The position numbers were made by a program, and so were the translations under genes. Under the pieces are notes generated by a model. The model saw only the letters and a program-made list of their open reading frames with translations, did not search any database and was not told the origin of the DNA. Of a stretch of DNA of 11,528 nucleotides, positions 6,237 through 11,528 are shown piece by piece. Position 1 is the stretch's first letter; each line of letters begins with the position of its first letter. The DNA lies in assembly GCA_016763735.1 (NCBI GenBank), contig JAESTE010000135.1:1-11528 (forward strand), given 5' to 3'. The DNA is from Nitrospinaceae bacterium (GTDB lineage: Bacteria; Nitrospinota; Nitrospinia; Nitrospinales; VA-1).

Positions 6237-7529
6237 CTACTCTTCCAGCTTTTTTATAACCTGTTCGAGCATGGTTCTAGCCCTCTTATTGAATGGATCT
6301 ATTTTTAGCACTTCTTCAAATTGTGTTTTTGCTTCTTCCAACTTGCCCTGAGTCTTATAAAGAAACCCAAGATTGCCATGAGCAAATAAATATTTTGGCT
6401 GAAGTGCAATAGCTTTTAAATACTCATCCTCCGCTTGCGCCCACTTTTTCTGGTTTTGAAAAAGATTCCCCAGATTATAATGAGCTGGCGCATGTTCTGG
6501 GTTAAGACTAATAGCTATCAAATATTTTTCTTCAGCCTCTTCCTGATTTTCTTGATCAGAATAGAGAACCCCAAGGTTAAAATATGCTGATGCATCCTTA
6601 GAATCGACAAAAATAGCTTGCCGAAATTCAACTTCTGCGTCTTCCTGCTTTCCTTGCTCTTTATATAGACTGCCCAAATTGTTATACGCTAAAGTATTTT
6701 GAGGATCGAGTCTAATAATTTCCTTATATTCAGCTTCTGCTTCTTCTATTCTTCCTTGGCTTTGATAGAGAACTCCAAGGTTTCCGTGAGCTTGTTTAAA
6801 TTTGGGATCAAGTTCAATGGCCTTCTTATATTTCTCTTCCGCCTCTCTTTCCCTTCCTTGATTTCCATATAAGTTTCCAAGGTTATAATAGGGAGCGGGA
6901 AAATTGGGATCTAAGTGAATCGTTTTTATATAAAGATCTTCGGCTTTTTGTTCCAACCCTATATCAGCAAAAATTAGGGCTTTTAGGTTTATCAAAGAAG
7001 CTTTGATTCGAGTGTCTTCAGGTTGCAAAGCTAAACCAGCGTACACATCTTCCAAGGCGACTTCATAATCTTTAGCACTCCATTTATCACCGGCTAATGC
7101 ATAATAATCTTCTGCTGACCGTTTTTCAGGTGCCCTCCCTTCTGCCCTTTCAATAAATTTTTGTCCCTCCTTTTCTATTTCAGGAGAAGGTTTATCCTGA
7201 GAAAATTCTTCAATCAGTGTCTTCTCTTCTTCTGTAGGTAGGTGTCGGTCAAAACCAATATCACCCTCACCTTTCAATAAGACCTCCCTTTCAGACTCTG
7301 CCGGCTGATGGCTCTCAATTCCAAAATGACCCCCACCCTCTTTACTCCATCCAGCACCCAGCTTTTTTACTTTAGAAGGTCCAACACCCGCTAAAGCAAC
7401 CAACAATGTTGCAGACCCACAAAATAGACCAACAATAACCCAATCTGCCTTATCTAGGGCTAACACAAAACCAAAAATCAGAGCAATGAAACCGATTAAA
7501 AATAAAAGTGTTTCTTTTAAATTTGGCAT
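6237..7529 (-). CDS. Membrane-anchored TPR repeat protein
   Basis: This is a 430-residue protein of unknown specific function. From the ATG at 7529-7527, two hydrophobic segments lie at about residues 7-25 and 30-50. They are followed by a charged Glu/Lys-rich linker (about 55-140) and then TPRs to about residue 420. Six consecutive 34-residue repeats are very regular (LGxLYxxQGxxxxAExxYxxAIxLDP...A..N); one or two weaker ones precede them. The C-terminus ends in a short Lys/Glu-rich helix. It is likely a membrane-tethered scaffold for protein binding, and which side the TPRs face is unclear. A TTG at 7544-7542 would add five residues, but the GGTGGG Shine-Dalgarno-like sequence between the two starts favours the ATG. 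It converges with the pyrophosphatase and diverges from the methyltransferase. Confidence 0.88.
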   Translation of the reverse strand: MPNLKETLLFLIGFIALIFGFVLALDKADWVIVGLFCGSATLLVALAGVGPSKVKKLGAGWSKEGGGHFGIESHQPAESEREVLLKGEGDIGFDRHLPTEEEKTLIEEFSQDKPSPEIEKEGQKFIERAEGRAPEKRSAEDYYALAGDKWSAKDYEVALEDVYAGLALQPEDTRIKASLINLKALIFADIGLEQKAEDLYIKTIHLDPNFPAPYYNLGNLYGNQGREREAEEKYKKAIELDPKFKQAHGNLGVLYQSQGRIEEAEAEYKEIIRLDPQNTLAYNNLGSLYKEQGKQEDAEVEFRQAIFVDSKDASAYFNLGVLYSDQENQEEAEEKYLIAISLNPEHAPAHYNLGNLFQNQKKWAQAEDEYLKAIALQPKYLFAHGNLGFLYKTQGKLEEAKTQFEEVLKIDPFNKRARTMLEQVIKKLEE

Positions 7530-7547
7530 ATCTATCCCACCCAATTA

Positions 7548-7563
7548 ATTTGGCTTTCCAAAT
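7548..7563. promoter_or_regulatory. Palindrome ATTTGG-CTTT-CCAAAT in the TPR gene leader
   Basis: A perfect 6-bp inverted repeat with a 4-nt spacer sits about 19 nt before the TPR gene start. It may be an operator or a leader hairpin. The position is suggestive, but short palindromes occur by chance. Confidence 0.35.
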
Positions 7564-7574
7564 CTTTCAGGTTC

Positions 7575-7603
7575 ACCTTAACACTTGAGCCGGGTCATGC
7601 CAA
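7575..7603 (-). promoter_or_regulatory. Possible promoter for the TPR gene, interleaved with the divergent one
   Basis: On the minus strand there is TTGGCA (7603-7598, 5 of 6), a 17-nt spacer and TAAGGT (7580-7575, only 3 of 6). The -10 is poor, so this is tentative. It overlaps the opposite-strand promoter at 7585-7613. Confidence 0.3.
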
Positions 7604-7613
7604 ACGGTATGAT
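7585..7613 (+). promoter_or_regulatory. Promoter predicting a near-leaderless methyltransferase mRNA
   Basis: There is a -35 TTGAGC (4 of 6), an exact 17-nt spacer, and a -10 TATGAT (5 of 6). The start would fall near 7620-7621, directly at the ATG (7622). No Shine-Dalgarno precedes that ATG, which fits leaderless translation. Confidence 0.6.
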
Positions 7614-7621
7614 CGCGTGTT

Positions 7622-8542
7622 ATGACAACTAAAATACAATCTGCATATCTGGCACCGGAGGGGTTGAGCGAACCTCTTTTAAAAGAAATCGATGGAGTGA
7701 TTGTCGTTCACGATCGGCTTATTCTTTCCAGCAAACCTTTCGTAAACGCGCATTGGGCGCAGAATATCTGGAAGAATCCTGTTGTGGTGTCCATCGACTC
7801 TATCAATGATGCGGCGAAGAAATTAAAATCCATTCAACGTAATTGGGGCCTTTATTCATTCGCGTTGCATCGGCGTGCCCAACTCATTCAGGGAAAATTA
7901 AACTCCAGCAAACCCAAACCAATGTTGTTTCCAACACCGCTCCCTTCCCAGGGGACTGGGGGGTCCTGGTGCCTTCTCGATGAGAACACATTACTTGCTT
8001 CTGCGGATTGTTCGAGCCCTTTCTCCAATGGTGAGCCTTCTTTCATCGAAGATAAAGACGGTCCGCCCAATCGCGCCTACCTGAAACTTTATGAAGCTTT
8101 GGCCCTTGCAGGCAAAACACCGGTGGAAGGGGAATTCTGCATTGATGTCGGTGGCAGTCCCGGTGGCTGGGCTTGGGCGATACAGAAATGCGGTGCTGAG
8201 GTTCTGAGCATAGACCGCTCTCCCCTCGATGAGAAAATTTTAAATTTAAAAGGGGTATCGTTTGAAAAGCGCGATGCGTTTTCCTTGCTACCGGCGGAGT
8301 TTATTGAAAAAGGGCAGTCGGTCGACTGGCTATTTTCCGATGTGATCTGTTATCCGGAAAAGCTTTATGACTGGTTGTCGATCTGGATCGATTCAGGTAT
8401 CTGCAAAAACTTCATCTGCACGATCAAGCTCAAGGGTGAGCCAGAAATGGCTATCATTAAAAAATTTGCCGCGATTCCTGATAGTAAAGTCATCCACTTG
8501 TTTCACAACAAAAATGAACTGACTTTTTTCAAACTTGGCTAG
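7622..8542 (+). CDS. RlmM-like SAM-dependent rRNA 2'-O-methyltransferase (FtsJ/RrmJ fold)
   Basis: This 306-residue protein resembles RlmM, which methylates the 2'-OH of C2498 in 23S rRNA. The N-terminal part (about 1-100) would correspond to the RNA-binding region. 'LLASADCSSPF' at 124-134 is an RlmM-type element just before the catalytic domain. SAM motif I is DVGGSPGGWAW at 175-185. 'VLSIDRSP' follows, with the acidic ribose-binding Asp. The K-D-K-E tetrad of 2'-O-methyltransferases can be placed at K155 (AYLKLYEA), D240 (DWLFSDV), K269 (TIKLKG) and E299 (NELTFF). It is somewhat shorter than E. coli RlmM (about 366), so exact substrate identity is uncertain and I give no symbol. The 3' end overlaps the convergent TPR gene by 14 nt. 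Confidence 0.85.
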   Translation: MTTKIQSAYLAPEGLSEPLLKEIDGVIVVHDRLILSSKPFVNAHWAQNIWKNPVVVSIDSINDAAKKLKSIQRNWGLYSFALHRRAQLIQGKLNSSKPKPMLFPTPLPSQGTGGSWCLLDENTLLASADCSSPFSNGEPSFIEDKDGPPNRAYLKLYEALALAGKTPVEGEFCIDVGGSPGGWAWAIQKCGAEVLSIDRSPLDEKILNLKGVSFEKRDAFSLLPAEFIEKGQSVDWLFSDVICYPEKLYDWLSIWIDSGICKNFICTIKLKGEPEMAIIKKFAAIPDSKVIHLFHNKNELTFFKLG

Positions 8543-9194
8543 CTAATTTTGAAATTCCCAAGGTAGCTTTAAGAATATCTCTCTGCCCGGTTTGTTTGGC
8601 AAGAGTCTCCGATTCTTCGAGGCAGGTTTTAAATGCTCCCATATTGCCGATTATGAGAAGCAGTGCGGTAGAAGAAAATAAGGGCTGCAAAATTTTCATC
8701 GGTTTCTCCAATTCCCTTCCAAACCGTATTCGGTTTTGCAATGTAGCGAACCCTCTATCAAACGCTCCATACAAAGATGCGAATCGCTCCTCCCTATCCG
8801 GTTTTAGGCTTAAAGCATCTTCCAGAATTCCCAAGGCTCTGTCCCATTCGCATTTTCTCCAATAGGTAATACCCACAATAGAAAGGATCGCGGCTTTTCC
8901 TGCCTTGTCACCTGTTTCCTTAAATAGGAGCAAAGCCTTTTCAAATTGCTCCAATGCTTTTTTCAGTTGCGCTTTTTCCCAATAGGCGGTTCCCAGAGCG
9001 GTCAAAACCACTGCCAGTAGTTTTTTATCCCCTTTCACATCCAAAGCGAGTTTGTTCAGGCAGGCGATCGCAGCGTCGAATTTTCTTACTTCCTGGCAGC
9101 CATTAGCAAAAGCAACGGCCTTTTTCACAATATCCACCCAGTCGCCTTCTATACGAGACGACTTAAAACTTTCTTCCAGTTGTGATAAATTCAT
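8529..9194 (-). CDS. Small soluble TPR-repeat protein
   Basis: This 221-residue all-helical protein has TPR-like repeats and no signal peptide or membrane segment. Clear repeat units run from about residue 61 ('AVVLTALGTAYWEKAQLKKALEQFEKAL') and from about 102 ('AAILSIVGITYWRKCEWDRALGILEDALSLKP'). More degenerate helices flank them. No catalytic motif is visible. It is probably a cytoplasmic protein-interaction module, and I do not recognise a specific family. The ATG at 9194-9192 is preceded by AAGGA with a short spacer (about 4 nt). Its stop lies inside the last codons of the methyltransferase on the other strand. It diverges from glpE across 9195-9306. Confidence 0.8.
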   Translation of the reverse strand: MNLSQLEESFKSSRIEGDWVDIVKKAVAFANGCQEVRKFDAAIACLNKLALDVKGDKKLLAVVLTALGTAYWEKAQLKKALEQFEKALLLFKETGDKAGKAAILSIVGITYWRKCEWDRALGILEDALSLKPDREERFASLYGAFDRGFATLQNRIRFGRELEKPMKILQPLFSSTALLLIIGNMGAFKTCLEESETLAKQTGQRDILKATLGISKLASQV

Positions 9195-9214
9195 TTTATC
9201 CTTACATTTTTAAG

Positions 9215-9247
9215 AGACTTTTTATCCATCCCATCATCTAAAAGTCT
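9215..9247. repeat. 8-bp inverted repeat between the TPR gene and glpE
   Basis: AGACTTTT (9215-9222) and AAAAGTCT (9240-9247) are exact reverse complements around a 17-nt spacer in the divergent intergenic region. It could be an operator shared by both genes. I see no convincing promoter to anchor it. Confidence 0.35.
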
Positions 9248-9306
9248 AAGATGCAAAAAACAGAAAATTGAATTAAATTTTTTAACGTTTTAAAGGATTA
9301 ATCCCC

Positions 9307-9597
9307 ATGTTCAAAGAAATAAACCCTCACCTTGTACAGGAAATGGTTGAAGAAGGTTCGGTAAACGTGGTCGATATTCGCGATCCAGGGTCCTATGCTT
9401 CGGGTCACATTCCCAATGCCGTTTCCCTAAACGACCAGAATGTTAAAGAGTACGTTGAAAAGACGGATAAGGAAACTCCCCTGGTGGTCTGCTGTTACCA
9501 CGGCAATTCCAGCCGCGGTGCCGCCGAACATCTCTCTCAGCAAGGTTTCAAAGAAGTCTACAGCATGACGGGTGGATTCGAAGCCTGGCCCGACTGA
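9307..9597 (+). CDS. glpE: GlpE-type thiosulfate sulfurtransferase (single-domain rhodanese)
   Basis: This 96-residue cytoplasmic rhodanese transfers sulfane sulfur from thiosulfate to cyanide or, more likely in the cell, to thiols or thioredoxin. The active-site loop is C-Y-H-G-N-S-S-R at residues 63-70, with C63 the persulfide cysteine. This is the GlpE loop rather than a generic rhodanese loop. 'VDIRDPGSYASGHIPNAVSL' (22-41) is the conserved CH2A region, and 'GFKEVYSMTGGFEAW' closes the fold. C62 just before the catalytic cysteine is an extra thiol. The ATG has AAGGA at 9293-9297 with a 9-nt spacer. The symbol reflects sequence type; no glycerol-3-phosphate genes are nearby. The stop codon touches the repeat block starting at 9597. 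Confidence 0.92.
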   Translation: MFKEINPHLVQEMVEEGSVNVVDIRDPGSYASGHIPNAVSLNDQNVKEYVEKTDKETPLVVCCYHGNSSRGAAEHLSQQGFKEVYSMTGGFEAWPD

Positions 9598-9799
9598 CCG
9601 GGCAACACCCGATGGTAACCGGGCAACGCCCGGTGGTAATAGGTCAGAACATTTTTGAGCGGACTATACCGTTGAGCTTCTAGAAATAGAACTTCAAAAA
9701 TCCCTCCTGACCGGGCAACGCCCGGTGGTAATAGGTCAGAACATTTTTGAGTGGACTATAACCGTTGGGCTTCTAGAAATAGAACTTCAAAAATCTCTC
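9597..9799 (+). repeat. Direct duplication of an about 90-bp hairpin-bearing element, plus a fragment
   Basis: Copy A is 9618-9706 and copy B 9710-9799. They differ by only three substitutions and one inserted base. Each begins with ACCGGGC-AAC-GCCCGGT, a perfect 7-bp stem with a 3-nt loop, and contains GGTCAGAACATTTTTGAG and CTTCTAGAAATAGAACTTC blocks. A decayed third hairpin unit (9597-9616) precedes copy A directly at the glpE stop. The block fills nearly all of the 212-nt gap between the convergent glpE and phosphorylase genes. I see no reading frame in it. It may be a non-coding repeat family of this genome, and the hairpins could also cap the 3' ends of both transcripts. Confidence 0.9.
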
Positions 9800-9809
9800 A
9801 TTCAAAAGC

Positions 9810-10670
9810 CTATATCATACCTTTATTCTTATACCGGCGGAGGGCTTCTGAACAATCGCAGGTTCGTTCTTCTTCTTTTAACGATTCAAACACAGCGCGG
9901 ATGAGTGCCGGGAATTTCTGTATGGACGCGTCTACCTTCTTTTTCTCTTCTTCTGTTTGCATGCCTTCAAACAATTCGCCTTTTTTAAATTCTCGAGGTT
10001 TCACTCCTTCGGCGTAGTTGGTGAGGTAACAAAACGGGGTATAACAAATCTCTCTTTCGCGCGCCAGAAAAGCTTCCGGCGCAAGGGTCATGCCGACAAG
10101 ATCAGCACCGAGGATACGTAGTTTCCTTATCTCTGCCGGGGTTTCCAGTCGTGGCCCTTCGGTACAGGCATAAACTGCCTGTTCGTGATGTGGAAAACCA
10201 CTTTCGTGTAAAACGTCATGCAAGGTATGTGCAATTTGTGGGCAAAAGGGCTGGCTTTGCCGGATGAATCCGATTCCCGTATTGTCAAAAAATGTGGTGG
10301 CGCGATTGCGTGTTTCATCAATGATGTCGTGCGGCACCACAAAGTCGCCGGGCTTGAATGCAGTGTTGACGATACCGGGACCCGACCACGCAATGATCCT
10401 TTGAACACCACACTCTTTTAGCGCATGAATGTTGGCGCGATAATTGACAAACGGAGCGGTCAGAGAATAATCCGTTTCACCGTGGCGGGAAAGAAATAGG
10501 AATTCCAGATCATCACTAATGAAATGATGAATCGGTGCGCTTGCACCATAAGGCGTGTCTAAACTCAGACATTGTTTTTCTTTCCCTAATACTTGATCAG
10601 CAAGAAGATGATAAGCGCCACTTCCGCCGATCACCGCAATCGGCATGGAGTTTTTTGCGGATTCACTCAT
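9810..10670 (-). CDS. MTAP/purine nucleoside phosphorylase family enzyme
   Basis: This 286-residue cytoplasmic enzyme should cleave a purine nucleoside or 5'-methylthio-nucleoside with phosphate, in purine or methylthioadenosine salvage. The family markers are GGSGAYHL at 15-22, SRHG at 61-64, VNYRANIHALKECGV at 75-89, EGPRLETPAEIRKLR at 171-185, and GADLVGMTLAPEAFLARE at 188-205. In the base pocket it has T-N-Y-A (217-220), where adenine-specific MTAP usually has T-D-Y-D. Asn there is associated with 6-oxopurine enzymes such as methylthioinosine phosphorylase, so I would not call it MtnP outright. Two usual active-site loops are altered (E65-F74 and WSGPG at 95-99). The ATG follows the upstream gene by only 3 nt, with AGAGG directly abutting the ATG, which suggests translational coupling. 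Confidence 0.85.
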   Translation of the reverse strand: MSESAKNSMPIAVIGGSGAYHLLADQVLGKEKQCLSLDTPYGASAPIHHFISDDLEFLFLSRHGETDYSLTAPFVNYRANIHALKECGVQRIIAWSGPGIVNTAFKPGDFVVPHDIIDETRNRATTFFDNTGIGFIRQSQPFCPQIAHTLHDVLHESGFPHHEQAVYACTEGPRLETPAEIRKLRILGADLVGMTLAPEAFLAREREICYTPFCYLTNYAEGVKPREFKKGELFEGMQTEEEKKKVDASIQKFPALIRAVFESLKEEERTCDCSEALRRYKNKGMI

Positions 10671-10673
10671 CCT

Positions 10674-11180
10674 CTAATCCAAATAGGTTTCAATATCGCC
10701 GACATAATTGGCGGCTGACTCACGAATTCCGCGTATCTCTTCTTCAGTCAACTCACGTTTTACTTTGGCAGGAGACCCGAGTACCAGACTTTTGGGAGGA
10801 ATTTTTGTATTGGGGGTCACCAATGATCCCGCCCCGACAATCGACTGTTCGCCTATCTCGGAACCGTCCATCACTGTAGCCCCCATACCTATGAGACATT
10901 GCGAACCGATGGTACAAGCATGCAAGGTTACATTGTGGCCTACGGTTACTTCATCGCCGATTTCCAATGGCAAAGTTTTGCGAGCCACATGTAAAACGCA
11001 ACCATCCTGAATATTGGTTCGCTTGCCAATGCGAATAAAATTGACATCTCCACGAATCACAGCATTGAACCAAACACTGCTCTCTTCACCGATTTTAACA
11101 TCTCCAATAATTTGCGCGCTATCAATCACGAGGGCTGAAGCATCAATATCCGGTTTTGTACCTTTAAAAGGATGGATCAT
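10674..11180 (-). CDS. Gamma-carbonic-anhydrase-like hexapeptide-repeat protein
   Basis: This is a 168-residue left-handed beta-helix protein of the gamma carbonic anhydrase/YrdA group. The hexapeptide repeats run from about residue 15 to 140, and a C-terminal helix follows. The three metal-binding histidines are present: H64 in VLHVA, and H82 and H87 in VGHNVTLHAC. The conserved R43-G-D45 and Q58-D59 are also in place. It lacks the acidic loops of the archetypal Cam enzyme, as CamH/YrdA proteins do, so catalytic carbonic anhydrase activity is not certain. The ATG at 11180-11178 has AAGG 8 nt upstream. It precedes the phosphorylase in a two-gene unit (3-nt gap) and lies 93 nt after the acyltransferase stop. 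That gap holds no clear promoter. Confidence 0.9.
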   Translation of the reverse strand: MIHPFKGTKPDIDASALVIDSAQIIGDVKIGEESSVWFNAVIRGDVNFIRIGKRTNIQDGCVLHVARKTLPLEIGDEVTVGHNVTLHACTIGSQCLIGMGATVMDGSEIGEQSIVGAGSLVTPNTKIPPKSLVLGSPAKVKRELTEEEIRGIRESAANYVGDIETYLD

Positions 11181-11273
11181 TTTTATGCCTTTGAAAATTT
11201 AAGTTGTCGAAAGTTTTACCATGTTCTGATATTTACTAAATAAAGTCCATGACAAAAATAATTTTCCTACTGG

Positions 11274-11528
11274 TCAGCCTTCCTCCCTCTTCAAGTACCG
11301 ACGACGAACAGATTCATAACTGGATTCAGCTAATTGATGCCTATTCGGCCCCGCAGCAATTTCCGGTAAAACAAACACGGTGGCCTGCAACCGTGGATTT
11401 TTCAATAACGTTATCATATGTTTGAAAAACGAATCGCCATAATATGCGATTGTCGGTTGATTGCCATCATGGTATTGCAGAGCTACGGGAACCACCGGTC
11501 TACCTGCCCGTACAGCCGACTCAAACAC
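11274..11528 (-). CDS. C-terminal part of a PlsC-like lysophospholipid acyltransferase (truncated by window)
   Basis: Only 84 or so C-terminal residues are visible; the gene begins beyond the window edge, and the GTG at 11528 is an internal Val codon. 'FESAVRAGRPVVPVALQY' matches the last conserved block of the LPLAT/PlsC family, in which a V-P-[IV]-V-P-V segment follows the F-E-x-A-x-x-A-G helix. That block helps shape the acyl-acceptor pocket in 1-acylglycerol-3-phosphate acyltransferases. The catalytic H-x4-D and other motifs are off-window, so the substrate cannot be judged. The protein ends with a basic tail (SVRRRYLKREEG). Confidence 0.75.
   Translation of the reverse strand: MFESAVRAGRPVVPVALQYHDGNQPTIAYYGDSFFKHMITLLKNPRLQATVFVLPEIAAGPNRHQLAESSYESVRRRYLKREEG

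Noticed and set aside
6237..9194. A linked TPR-methyltransferase-TPR defence or modification system
   Set aside because: The three genes alternate in strand, the methyltransferase is a housekeeping-type RlmM-like enzyme, and no effector, nuclease or mobility gene is present.
9257..9300. Promoter for glpE (TTGAAT-17-TAAAGG)
   Set aside because: The -10 matches only 3 of 6 and overlaps the Shine-Dalgarno, so it is not supported.
9597..9799. CRISPR array
   Set aside because: There are only two copies of about 90 bp, almost back to back with no unique spacers, and no cas genes nearby.

Overview
The window looks like ordinary chromosomal, mostly housekeeping DNA from a Gram-negative bacterium. 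It has an LPS-assembly lipoprotein (LptE), a leuS-lptE-holA gene order, a lipobox and a secreted protein with a type I signal peptide. Base composition is moderate and coding is dense. The mix (LptE, single-domain response regulator plus HPt, MTAP-family phosphorylase next to a gamma-carbonic-anhydrase-like protein, many TPRs) would suit a Nitrospinota or former-deltaproteobacterial lineage. That placement is a low-confidence inference; no marker here settles it.

Layout. (1) 1-3776, plus: the 3' part of leuS, lptE and holA form a tight operon (4-nt overlap, then a 14-nt gap). (2) 3777-4065: a convergent intergenic region with a compact hairpin and a pair of inverted REP/MITE-like repeats. (3) 4066-5153, minus: rpsT (TTG start, own consensus promoter and leader hairpin), preceded by a response regulator and an HPt protein that overlap by 11 nt and share a good sigma70 promoter. 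(4) 5366-6067, plus: a family I inorganic pyrophosphatase with a signal peptide, so probably periplasmic. A dispersed-type repeat runs into its C-terminal codons. (5) 6068-6236: more repeats. (6) 6237-7529, minus: a membrane-anchored TPR protein. (7) 7622-8542, plus: an RlmM-like 2'-O-methyltransferase whose best promoter predicts an almost leaderless mRNA. (8) 8529-9194, minus: a small TPR protein overlapping the methyltransferase 3' end. (9) 9307-9597, plus: a GlpE-type rhodanese. (10) 9598-9809: a direct repeat of about 90 bp in two copies plus a fragment. (11) 9810-11528, minus: an MTAP/purine nucleoside phosphorylase family enzyme, a gamma-carbonic-anhydrase-like hexapeptide protein and the 3' end of a PlsC-like acyltransferase.

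Genes that clearly work together are leuS/lptE/holA (conserved neighbours rather than one pathway) and the response regulator/HPt pair (two phosphorelay modules whose kinase is not in view). The non-coding layout is orderly. Convergent gaps hold repeats and hairpins, while the divergent or upstream gaps hold recognisable promoters. I did not find an obviously new multi-gene system. The points most worth checking are the repeat families, the rpsT leader, the predicted leaderless transcript, the exported pyrophosphatase and the altered active-site loops of the phosphorylase.
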